NCBI GenBank assembly: GCA_028280485.1
Contig: JANQLS010000048.1
Location: 131,577 to 195,576, forward strand
From: Planctomycetota bacterium
Lineage (GTDB): Bacteria; Planctomycetota; UBA8108; JACQVS01
Reading direction: 5' to 3'
Length of the DNA: 64,000 nt
The notes beneath the pieces were generated by a model. It saw only the letters and a program-made list of their open reading frames with translations, had not been told where the DNA came from and did no database searches. This document shows positions 45,813 to 54,701 of the stretch, in pieces; the stretch's first letter is position 1, and each line of letters opens with the position of its first letter. Made by a program: the position numbers and the translations under genes.

Positions 45813-48800
45813 TTAACCATCCGTACTTTGAAGTCTTCGCCCACGCATTTGACGCCGCTTACTCATGGCGTCTCTACGGCTTTGAGCTCTCTTCTCCGTC
45901 TTCTCTTTAAGCTCTTCTGATTTCCCCCCGCCGGCTTCTTCTGAGATAAATCCAGCCAAGGTTCGAATCGTGGGGAATTTGAACATATCGACTAAACTGA
46001 TTTTAGTTTCAATCGATTCTTTCAATTTGTTGTGAACTTGGAGAGTCAACAACGAGTGTCCCCCGAGGTCGAAGAAGTTGTCATCTAAGCCCATCGAAGG
46101 CAGGTTTAAGACTTCCTGCCAAATGGTAGCGATCGTTTTTTCAAGTTTATTAGAAGGTGGAGCCTGTTCCGTTTTGTCTTGAGAAATCGGCTTAACTTCT
46201 GAAGGTGCCGGAAGGGCTTTCCGATCGACCTTTAAATTGGGAGTTAAGGGGAATTTATCCAGTTCGACAAAAGTTGAAGGCACCATGAACTCTGGTAAGT
46301 TTTGTCGCAAATGGTTTCTCAGTTTTAAGGTGTCGACTCCCTTTTGACCTGCAGGCAAGAAATAAGCGACCAAGCGTTTGTCACCGGGAGTGTCTTCTCT
46401 TGCGATGACCACACACTCTCTGACATCAGCATTCTGAGAGAGTAAGCTTTCAATTTCACCCAATTCGATGCGATAGCCACGCACTTTAACTTGGTGATCC
46501 ATTCGACTGATGAATTCCAAGATGCCGTCTTCACGGTGGCGAGCTAAATCTCCTGTTCGGTAGAGCTTCATGCCTTGTTGAGAATGGAATTTATCATCGA
46601 CAAAACGTTCGGCCGTCAACTCTGGGCGATCGAGGTAGCCACGAACGACTCCATCTCCACCGATACAGAGTTCACCAGGAATTCCCGGGGGAACGAGCTC
46701 TAAATTTGCATCCAAGATGTAGATTTGAGTATTCGCGATCGGTACTCCGATCGTGATGGGCTCAGCGGGAGTTACATCTTGGGTCGAAGACCAGATGGTG
46801 GTCTCGGTGGGGCCGTACATATTTCTAATCGTGCCATTCGGCATAGCCTCGCGAAGTTTTTCGGCGAGGCTCGGGGGAAGAGCTTCTCCTCCCACGAAGA
46901 GATGGTCAATTTTAGCCAATGCCTTTTTCTCTTCTTCTGACAAAAGCAACATGCTCGCCATCGAAGGGGTGCATTGGAGGTGGCTGATTTTATGTCGTTC
47001 TACTAATTGAGCGATCGTCGAACTGCTTGTCGACGGCTCGGAAGAATCAGATTCTGAAGCCTTCGTGTTCGCGATATTTTTAACCTCATTGAGAAGAGGT
47101 AAGGCGTCTAAAGCTAAATCAGAGCTCACCCCGAAATCGATCAAACAGGCGATTTCATCGACATCGCAACCCTTGATCATATCGACGTACTCTCGTGTCG
47201 ACTCGACTGTCCCGAACAATCCACTTGTTTCGTAATACCGTTCGAATGAGAAGTCTAAGACGTCATCGAGTTGTTCATCAGTGAGTGAATCTAAAGAGAA
47301 TTGGCCTTCACTGGTAGTCGTCTGTTGTTTGAAGGTTGGGAAGCTCCAAGCTGCTTTTTGGATCAGCATCACCGAGCTCTTCAAGTATTCCTTCATCGGC
47401 TCTCGGACAAGCTCTTTGACTTCATCCTCGTCTTCACCGATGTAAGTGTGGAGCATCAAAGCGACGTGACCGTTCCCTTCGTGTCCGGCTTCCTTCCAGG
47501 CTTCGCGGTAAACTTTGATTTTCTCGGTGACCTCTTCAACGCTTTGACCGAGTAAGTGAGTCAGTACGTTTTCACCGCGTTCACCAGCCGCTCTGAAAGT
47601 TTCAGGATTACCGGCGGCGGTGACAAAGATGGGAAGTTTCTTTTGAACCGGGCGAGGCAAAGTTTTGACTTCGAATTCTTTGCCCGTTCCATCGGTATAT
47701 TTAACGCTTCCTCCCTGCCAGAGCTTTTGGACTTCATCCATCGCCTTGAACATGACTTCTTTACGATTTGCAAAATTATCTGGAAAGAAGACGAAATCAT
47801 TCGGTTGCCAACCTGCTGCGAATGAAATCTGTACTCGGCCATTGGAAAGGTTGTCCACGAGAGCCCATTCTTCAGCTACTCGAATGGGAGAGTGAAGAGG
47901 AAGGACGCAGCTTCCTGCGCGCAGTTTTACGTTTTTAGTGATGACGGCAATCGCAGCACTGGTAACGGAAGGATTGGGGTAGAGACCTCCGAAGGCGTGG
48001 AAGTGTCTCTCGGGCGTCCATACGGCGGTAAATCCATTTTGATCGCCGTACTTCGCGCCTTCTAAGAGCAGGCGGTATTTATCCTGAGCTTTTTCTCCTT
48101 CGTCACTTGAGAAGTAGAACAAGCTGAAGTCCAAGGGCTGGTTTTGATTGGAAAGATTTGAAGATTTTCCACCGGTAGTGGACTCACTGGTATTCACTTT
48201 TTCTCCGCCACCGTAGATAACGAGTTCGAAGCCTCGAGTGAGAGTCCAAAAGATTTCTAAGACAGAGATGTCGAAAGAGAGGCTCGTTACTTGTAACCAA
48301 GCACCCGGTTCTTCGTAGGGGATACAGTCATCCATACCGACGAAGAAGTTGACGGCATTGAAGTGCTCGACCATCACCCCTTTAGGTTTTCCAGTTGAAC
48401 CTGAAGTGTAGATCACGTAAGCCAGATTCTTTGAAGTCCCGATAGGATCGGGATTCGTAGTGGGCTGCCCGGCGATCAGGGACTGCCAATCGGTATCTAA
48501 ATTGACGACCTTAGCATCTCCGGTGGGGACGGTGTCTCCCAATTTTGTCTGAGTGAGAATCGTTTCGATCTTCGCATCTTCGATCATAAACGCGATACGA
48601 TCGGAAGGATACTCGGGATCGAGAGGGACGTAAGCACCTCCCGATTTAAGGACTCCGTAAACCGCGATCACCATGTCGAGATCGCGATCGGTGGCCACTC
48701 CGACCAAGGTGTCCGAGGTGATTCCGTTTTCACGCAGGTAGTGAGCCAGTTGATTGGCTCTCTCGTTGAGTTCGCTATAGGTTAAGCTTTGGTTTTCGTA

Positions 48801-50585
48801 GACTAAGGCAACCTTGTCTGGATGCGCTTGGACTTGAGCTTCGAACAATTCTTGAATCCGAGCATCGCGTTGATAGTCACAAGCCGTGTCGTTCCAGGAT
48901 TCCAAAATCTTCTTAAGTTCATCGCCACTCAATAAGGGTAAGCGAGAGATTGGACCTGTCGCTTCAGTGCTTAAGCTTTCGATCAAACCTGTAATTTGAT
49001 CTTGCATCCGTTCGATCGTTGCTTGATCGAAGACTTCAGAGTTGTAATTCCAAGTCAAAGACTTCGCATCGCCAGCAATCTTGACGGCGAGTTCGCAGGT
49101 CGAGGGCAGCTCGGCATCGGAATCAGAGAGATCGATGCTCACCGGATAGCGAAAAGCATCTTTTGGAAGACTTGGGTATCGCGCTTGGATGTCTGAGATG
49201 AAGGTGAGGTCACGGTTGGCGTCCTCGATCCTTTGGCCTTGAGCTTTGAGGCAATTTGAGAAAGTCTCGGATGCATTCACATTAAATTGCAAGGGTACCC
49301 AACTCGAGAAGAAACCTTTTACTTCTGAGGTGACGGCTTCAGCGATAGCAGAACTTCTGTAACCCAAGGTGAATTGATTTTGACTTGTCAATCGAGCGAA
49401 GTAGACCCCGAGAGCGACAGATAAAGTGATGTTCTCGGCTTGATCACCACTGTTTTCTCGGATGGCTTTTTGGGCCTTCTCGCTCAAGTTTTGAGTGGAA
49501 GATTGAAAGCTCGTGGAAGTTTCTGAGCTAGCACTTCGATCGGCATAAGGAATATCTAAGGGAGAGATACTCGAAAGTTTCCAGCTCCAACGTTGCTCTG
49601 AAGGACCCACCTGGCTGTGAAGATCGTTGAGCTTTTGAGCCACGTCCGAACTCAATTGGTTGAGGACGGTTCCAGTTGAGATCGATCCTTGAGATTGGAG
49701 ATCTTCGACTTTCAGTCCTTTTCCCTCAACTGTAGAGAATCCCTTTAATTTGAGGTCAGAGCTTCCGCTGGTCACGGTGAGGGATTGTTCTTCGGCATTC
49801 ACCTCGACTACCGTACCTGGAGCTTGTCCTGCAGTTGAATCCAGTACTTCGAGATTCTCAACGACACAAAGAAAGTCGCCTGATAAAAGTTTTAGCGCCG
49901 CTACTGGGTTCTCGTAGTTTGGACCGAAGTTAAGAGCACGAAACTGTCGTTCGAGAGTTTCTGCTGATTCTTCGAAAGAGACGACGCCCGTATTCTTGGG
50001 GCGGTGCTTGCGAGAGAAGTACTGACGATCCGTGAAATCTTGAGGTTGAGGTGAGAGAGATCCCTGGGCGATTTGATCGGCTAATTCATTAAAGGTTTCC
50101 ATCGCTACTTCGAAACAGCGAGCATTCAAGCTGAATGAAGTTTCATTGGAAGAGATTTCAAATCGTTTCTGAAGCAGGATTCCACCACGGTCGGCTCCCG
50201 GGGTCATCTCGTGCCAGGTTACCCCGTGCTCGGGTTCATCGTTGTAGATCGACCACGTTGTCACGTAGATACCTGCTCGATCAGGGAGAGGACCATCGTG
50301 AAAGTTGATGGCCATCTTCTTCGCACGCTCGATGATCTCGCTCGGGATCATTCTTAAGTTAGCGACGGAGATAAAATGATCGAACTCTTTATCTTCTACG
50401 AAATCAAGCAGGTTGCCTCTTGAGCAACTCGTGGGAATTTCTTGTTGTTGGGCCCATGAGAGAATGCCCGGATCAGCAGATAAGATCCCGACGACTTGTT
50501 GCCCTTTATCTAAAAGGGTTTGGGCACATTGAATGAGAAGGGATTCCTCACCGATAAGAATGCTTGTTGTTGATTGCTGAGTCAT
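45813..50585 (-). CDS. Single-module NRPS: formyltransferase, half condensation, adenylation with inserted luciferase-like monooxygenase, carrier
   Basis: From ATG 50585 (MTQQSTTSILIGEE) the protein has 1,590 residues; 21 more are open upstream. Order: a formyltransferase domain (about 5-300) with the N-H-D set in INFHDGPLP and TPGADRGG; a condensation C-terminal half (330-550) lacking HHxxxDG; an adenylation front part with VIYTSGSTGKPKG and SFDISVLEIF; an inserted FMN-dependent monooxygenase of MupA/Atu3671 type (about 815-1165; FSLFYFSSDE, VWTPERHFHAFGGLYPNP, AAGWQPNDF); the adenylation rear (NMYGPTETTIW, YRTGDLARHREDG, NLKVDRKAL); and a carrier domain (DDNFFDLGGHSLL). It ends in a basic tail with no thioesterase. 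It should load one amino acid, oxidise it on the carrier and perhaps formylate it. No other biosynthetic gene is adjacent. Confidence 0.93.
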   Translation of the reverse strand: MTQQSTTSILIGEESLLIQCAQTLLDKGQQVVGILSADPGILSWAQQQEIPTSCSRGNLLDFVEDKEFDHFISVANLRMIPSEIIERAKKMAINFHDGPLPDRAGIYVTTWSIYNDEPEHGVTWHEMTPGADRGGILLQKRFEISSNETSFSLNARCFEVAMETFNELADQIAQGSLSPQPQDFTDRQYFSRKHRPKNTGVVSFEESAETLERQFRALNFGPNYENPVAALKLLSGDFLCVVENLEVLDSTAGQAPGTVVEVNAEEQSLTVTSGSSDLKLKGFSTVEGKGLKVEDLQSQGSISTGTVLNQLSSDVAQKLNDLHSQVGPSEQRWSWKLSSISPLDIPYADRSASSETSTSFQSSTQNLSEKAQKAIRENSGDQAENITLSVALGVYFARLTSQNQFTLGYRSSAIAEAVTSEVKGFFSSWVPLQFNVNASETFSNCLKAQGQRIEDANRDLTFISDIQARYPSLPKDAFRYPVSIDLSDSDAELPSTCELAVKIAGDAKSLTWNYNSEVFDQATIERMQDQITGLIESLSTEATGPISRLPLLSGDELKKILESWNDTACDYQRDARIQELFEAQVQAHPDKVALVYENQSLTYSELNERANQLAHYLRENGITSDTLVGVATDRDLDMVIAVYGVLKSGGAYVPLDPEYPSDRIAFMIEDAKIETILTQTKLGDTVPTGDAKVVNLDTDWQSLIAGQPTTNPDPIGTSKNLAYVIYTSGSTGKPKGVMVEHFNAVNFFVGMDDCIPYEEPGAWLQVTSLSFDISVLEIFWTLTRGFELVIYGGGEKVNTSESTTGGKSSNLSNQNQPLDFSLFYFSSDEGEKAQDKYRLLLEGAKYGDQNGFTAVWTPERHFHAFGGLYPNPSVTSAAIAVITKNVKLRAGSCVLPLHSPIRVAEEWALVDNLSNGRVQISFAAGWQPNDFVFFPDNFANRKEVMFKAMDEVQKLWQGGSVKYTDGTGKEFEVKTLPRPVQKKLPIFVTAAGNPETFRAAGERGENVLTHLLGQSVEEVTEKIKVYREAWKEAGHEGNGHVALMLHTYIGEDEDEVKELVREPMKEYLKSSVMLIQKAAWSFPTFKQQTTTSEGQFSLDSLTDEQLDDVLDFSFERYYETSGLFGTVESTREYVDMIKGCDVDEIACLIDFGVSSDLALDALPLLNEVKNIANTKASESDSSEPSTSSSTIAQLVERHKISHLQCTPSMASMLLLSEEEKKALAKIDHLFVGGEALPPSLAEKLREAMPNGTIRNMYGPTETTIWSSTQDVTPAEPITIGVPIANTQIYILDANLELVPPGIPGELCIGGDGVVRGYLDRPELTAERFVDDKFHSQQGMKLYRTGDLARHREDGILEFISRMDHQVKVRGYRIELGEIESLLSQNADVRECVVIAREDTPGDKRLVAYFLPAGQKGVDTLKLRNHLRQNLPEFMVPSTFVELDKFPLTPNLKVDRKALPAPSEVKPISQDKTEQAPPSNKLEKTIATIWQEVLNLPSMGLDDNFFDLGGHSLLTLQVHNKLKESIETKISLVDMFKFPTIRTLAGFISEEAGGGKSEELKEKTEKRAQSRRDAMSKRRQMRGRRLQSTDG

Positions 50586-51500
50586 AGTTCTTGTGGTTTT
50601 CACCGTCTGTGACAAAACGGATGTCGAGTTCCAAGCCAGATCATTCAATCCAAATGATCATGAGGTAATGATGTCAGTATTCTCGTTGAACTATCGAAAG
50701 TCTTTTAACCATCAATAGAAACACTTCAGTGGTAGATACAATCCATCCTGATAGGGCCATCGAGTTCTAAGGTGGTTAGCTTAGAATTTCCGACCAATAA
50801 AGAATAGGATGCTAAGACTTGAACGGACAGGATGAGCCAAGGTCCGAGAATCGGTACTGAAGTGTATTGAGGTAGACTCGGTCCGTTGGAAGGGAATCTA
50901 CCTAAGTCTCTGTGGTTAAAGACTAAAGTGGTTTTAGGGGTGGTTTCAAAGTAGCGAATCGACCGTTGAAAGCCCGGTTATCGGACTTCATTGCGATTTT
51001 TGTTTTACGACTGAGAGTATTTCCAATCGGTCTTTGAAATCACCGTTCAATTATCAGAAGAACGAGTATGATTTCTCGCCTGGCTGTCGATGTCAATAGG
51101 ATGCCAAGACGAGCGCAAGAACGTTCCTCTGATCGTGCCAACTGAATGGGATGACCTTCATTTGAACTTTCGATAAGTCATTATGAATTAGTAATTTATT
51201 TACTGGTCTATTCAGTTTTCCTCAACCCAGCCCAATAGGATAGCGATTTAGTCTCCATCCCATCAAGAGCCCAGAGGGGTCAGCCTGAAACTTTAGCCGC
51301 ATTTTAAGGAGGGTAAAATAGCTTTCTATGGATTATCTTTAGATAAAGTATTAACTTGAAGCTTGAGGGCGGCAATTTGAAGCACGCCCTGATGGTCGGG
51401 TTTAGGGTCCCTATTTTGGGCACAATTTATTAATAGGAACTCATTTATACCTATTGGATCGCTGATCGAGTAGCCCTGTTGAAGACGTAAATAGATAAGC
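50586..51500. other. Long gene-free stretch upstream of the NRPS
   Basis: About 915 bases without a supported gene, repeat family member or terminator. An AAGGAGG site at 51307 is not followed by a usable frame. The stretch must contain the NRPS promoter on the minus strand and the promoter of the small gene at 51501. Confidence 0.55.
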
Positions 51501-51842
51501 ATGGATGAAGCTCAGATGTCTCAGAATATTGGTAGTCAAAGTTACCTACTTAAGCAGTGGACCAGTTATCTCATCGCGGTCGGGCCCATCGTCTTATTTT
51601 TCGTTGGCCTCATCATCTATACCGTGGTGGACGCTGAGCCCAAGGATTCTAAGACTTCTCAAGCGACAGACAGTAAGGGACAAACAATCTTAGAGTCAAA
51701 ACATCATCATGATGGTGATGGGCCGTGTTCTTGCTGTGTTCCAGGATCGGAACATTCCGAAGCTGAAGATGATAAATCTGAACAAGCGGATTCTAAGAAG
51801 GCCGAATCTAAGGATGACAAATCTAAAGAGGCAGAGTCTTAA
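51501..51842 (+). CDS. Small membrane protein with His/Cys cluster and charged tail
   Basis: No family recognised. The 113-residue protein has one membrane helix (about 22-45, SYLIAVGPIVLFFVGLIIYT), then a soluble tail with SKHHHDGDGPCSCCVPGSEH: three His followed by C-x-C-C, a likely metal- or thiol-active cluster. The end is a Lys/Glu/Asp/Ser repeat tail (DDKSEQADSKKAESKDDKSK). Its position alone in a gap-rich region gives no operon context, but the next gene also has a His/Asp-rich segment (DHADHDHD). The ribosome site is weak. The steady charged-tail periodicity and clear helix make it a credible gene. Confidence 0.6.
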   Translation: MDEAQMSQNIGSQSYLLKQWTSYLIAVGPIVLFFVGLIIYTVVDAEPKDSKTSQATDSKGQTILESKHHHDGDGPCSCCVPGSEHSEAEDDKSEQADSKKAESKDDKSKEAES

Positions 51843-52616
51843 AGGTGGCGTGTCTTTAAAGGCCTGAGTCTTTTAAAGGCAGGATCTATTAATGAGTAGG
51901 GGGAGGGGGCAAAAGGCGGGAAAGAAAAACTCGGAAGGAAGGACAAGCAAGCTACTCCTCTTCTTCGAAATGATTTTACCGCTGAATCTTTTTTGCCAAC
52001 GCTGAGCTTAACTCTACAGAGTTTTACTCTGAAAGGTTTAACTTTAAGGGGCTAAACCTAAAAGTTAAACAATGCGGCTGGCCGACCAGGATAAAATATG
52101 TGAACTCCTCACTTCATTTTCTAATGCTTGCAGGATTCAATTCCGCTGAAATCTCAAAATTCCGTTCTCCTGAGAAAAGCTCTTCTTAAGAAAAGCAAAG
52201 CGGTTTTGAACCGAACTCCTTCACTTCCGATGATATTTAATCTTTTATGTGATGTACTCAACCGAGAATGAAATGGAGTACATGCTTTTTTTGAGCAACC
52301 CAATCCCAATGATTTCTTAAAGTTCCTCTCAACTTTCATACAGCGTATTGTTTAAATTTTGCTCAATGAAAGAAAGAGTCTGACCTAAAGGTTATTAGAA
52401 TAAAAATTCTTGATAGGTCGAGTTGGATCACAATAGAGAAATCGATTGGTTAAAAAGACCATTAAAAATCCCTTCTGAAAAAATTCAATGCATCATTTAA
52501 AAAAATTTAACTTTCTTTAAGGGGCTACTGGAAAGTACTAGAGGTTTCTGGTGATTAGCATTTGTTCTCATCTATAATGAATTCAAATTCATTCAATCAG
52601 GGAATAATAGAATCAA
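51843..52616. other. Gene-free stretch before the YdjY-type lipoprotein
   Basis: About 770 bases without a supported gene. An inverted repeat GTTTAACTTT / AAAGTTAAAC lies near 52037-52071. A minus-strand frame of 61 codons at 52154-52339 has no signal or ribosome site and I do not accept it. Confidence 0.5.
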
Positions 52617-54530
52617 ATGAAACTCTTCAATCAGATTTTGTCTTTGAGTTTGTGGGTAATTTTCACCTGGGGATGTGTGAGTTGCGACACTCGAAATGCC
52701 CCAGTTCCTCCACAAAAAACTGATTCCAAGGCTCAAGGCGAACAAAGTGAAACAATTGAGCCACAAGTAGAGCCAGAATCAGAGGGCTCGACGCAAAAGC
52801 AAAGCTCTATCCCTGTAGAAAAATCGCCTGAACAGCCCGAAACTACCTCCGATCCGGAGGAAGATCATGCTGATCACGATCATGACCGTGAATCTCAGGC
52901 TAATACGGATTCTCAAGACTCGGGCCCTGAACCGATCCCCTTGTCGGATAAAGTGAAGGTTGACACTGAAGCTAAGGAAGTTGTGGTTCCGTGCCTCTTC
53001 GTCTCACCCACTCAAGCTTTGGAAGTCTTCGCCTGTCATATCGAGGGACCTGCTCATGAGGCCGTCGTTGTTTTTCGGGCTAGTGGGGAAGATATTTACC
53101 TTGGACTCATGGAACTCGGATTACGCGGCCCGGAGTTTTGGGACGCCACGTCGAGAGTGGCTCAAGGAAAACCAGATGTTCGTTATACCTTGGGAGATCG
53201 GGTCGTTGTGCTTTTGCGCTGGAAGCAAAATGGAGAGCAATTCGAATATCCGGCTGAGAAGCTGATGCGTGAATCATTCTTAGGCACCTCGCCCTTCGTG
53301 AGAGGATTTACCTTTTCGGCTGTCGAGATTCCTATCGGTGACCCTCCTGTCAAGAAAGTACCCTCACGAGTTGAGATCACCATGGGAGGGGCCACTCGTG
53401 GAGAAAAAGCGGTCGAGTCCATTTTATTCCACGCCAATGATCTTCGAGAAATCACTCCTTGGATGCCTCCTTTAGAAATCCATCCTACGGTTCTTCCCGA
53501 CATCAAAAAACTCGTGGAAGAAGATGTGGAGTGTGAGTTGGTGATTCAACTCGTTTCGGGGGAGGTAGAGTTACTCCAAGTGGCTCGTCGTCATGAGAAG
53601 GACGAAGCTCGAAGAAAGCTCCTCACTCAATGGATGCCTCAAGCTGAAAAAATTGATCAGGTTAAAAAGGAGTATGCAGAGTTAGTTCAAAAGATGAATG
53701 AGCTCGTGTTCAAAGGGGAGGCTGCCAAAACCGAAGAGGAAGCCACTAAGATTGCCCTCGAAGTTCAAAAGATCTTTGCCCAAGGGCGGCTGGAAAAAAA
53801 AGTTTTAGAGATCTGGTCGCTCTACTTAAATCTCTACGTAGAACAAGAAAAACTGAGAACGAATTCTTTAGAATCTAAAACCGAAGAGGATCTCGGTCCT
53901 ATTTCGATGGCAAAAGCCAGTTTGGAGCGCTTTCAATACGAGTTGAAATTTTTAGAAATTGAACGAAAAGCCATCGAGATCCAATACTCAGAAGAAGTAC
54001 TCAGCGAAAAGAACAAGTTGATTTTAGAAGGACTCGCCCACCGCTTGGAAGCTTTGAAGCATGAGAGTTACTTGCCCTTAGCAAAAAATGAAATCGAAGA
54101 AGTTCGATTGCGATTGAAAGAGCTCGATCCTAAAGAAGATCGTTATCACATTCGCTTGTTAGAAGAAAAAGAACTGGAAATGAAAGCAGCCCTGTTGCAA
54201 ATTCAAGCCAAACGAGACGAACTTTTAACTTTAGATCAAGAAAATCACGCTCGGAGTGAGGGGAAGTGGAACGACATTCAAGAAGAAGTCATCAAGAAGC
54301 GCTTGTTCGCTCAATCGCGATTGAGGTGGGCAGATAAAGAGAGAGAGAAGGTTCAAGTTCTGAGTGATATCCGCTGGGCTGAAAACTTTTTAAGCGATGA
54401 GAGCCTGCCTGACGAACGAAGAAAAGAGCAAGAAGAAGCGCTTAAAAATCATACGGCGAAGCTTAAAGCGATCGACGAAGAGATTAAGAAGTTAAAGGCC
54501 GAGGTGGATAAGGGGAGCTCGGGAAAATAG
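52617..54530 (+). CDS. YdjY-domain putative lipoprotein with long coiled coil
   Basis: The 637-residue protein has a hydrophobic leader ending in TWGCVSCD; either Cys could be lipid-modified though neither site is canonical. Residues 25-110 are Glu/Gln/Ser-rich with a His/Asp run (DHADHDHDRESQ). Residues about 115-290 form a YdjY-type domain known mainly from planctomycetes (EVFACHIEGPAHEAVVVFRA, LGLMELGLRGPEFWD). Residues 330-637 are a long charged coiled coil (KMNELVFKGEAAKTEEEATK, RLRLKELDPKEDRYHIRLLE). It may tether or gauge the distance between envelope layers. It converges on the S41 protease with a family A repeat and a strong bidirectional terminator between them. Confidence 0.8.
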   Translation: MKLFNQILSLSLWVIFTWGCVSCDTRNAPVPPQKTDSKAQGEQSETIEPQVEPESEGSTQKQSSIPVEKSPEQPETTSDPEEDHADHDHDRESQANTDSQDSGPEPIPLSDKVKVDTEAKEVVVPCLFVSPTQALEVFACHIEGPAHEAVVVFRASGEDIYLGLMELGLRGPEFWDATSRVAQGKPDVRYTLGDRVVVLLRWKQNGEQFEYPAEKLMRESFLGTSPFVRGFTFSAVEIPIGDPPVKKVPSRVEITMGGATRGEKAVESILFHANDLREITPWMPPLEIHPTVLPDIKKLVEEDVECELVIQLVSGEVELLQVARRHEKDEARRKLLTQWMPQAEKIDQVKKEYAELVQKMNELVFKGEAAKTEEEATKIALEVQKIFAQGRLEKKVLEIWSLYLNLYVEQEKLRTNSLESKTEEDLGPISMAKASLERFQYELKFLEIERKAIEIQYSEEVLSEKNKLILEGLAHRLEALKHESYLPLAKNEIEEVRLRLKELDPKEDRYHIRLLEEKELEMKAALLQIQAKRDELLTLDQENHARSEGKWNDIQEEVIKKRLFAQSRLRWADKEREKVQVLSDIRWAENFLSDESLPDERRKEQEEALKNHTAKLKAIDEEIKKLKAEVDKGSSGK

Positions 54531-54558
54531 AACACTGCATAATAAACGGATTGCGTCC

Positions 54559-54623
54559 GTAGCCGAATTTGTAAAAATTTGGCTGGCAAACCTAACCCGC
54601 CAAACTTTTACAAGTTCGGCTAC
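54559..54623. repeat. 65-bp palindromic repeat (family A)
   Basis: GTAGCCGAATTTGTAAAAAT opens and CAAACTTTTACAAGTTCGGC-TAC closes the unit; arms pair over most of their length. It begins 29 bases after the lipoprotein stop and is followed at once by a terminator. Confidence 0.88.
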
Positions 54624-54633
54624 TGTAAAATAA

Positions 54634-54672
54634 AAAAAGCCTCAGAGATCAAAGATCTCTGAGGCTTTTTTT
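54634..54672. terminator. Bidirectional Rho-independent terminator
   Basis: GCCTCAGAGATC pairs perfectly with GATCTCTGAGGC around AAA, flanked by an A-run and a T-run. It separates the convergent lipoprotein and protease genes. Confidence 0.93.
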
Positions 54673-54701
54673 GCACTTAACGTTTAACTCAAAACGTTCT
54701 C

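Noticed and set aside
45813-50585. Broken or frameshifted NRPS, because the adenylation domain is split
   Set aside because: The frame is continuous and the split is a complete flavin monooxygenase domain at the place known for the MupA/Atu3671 group.
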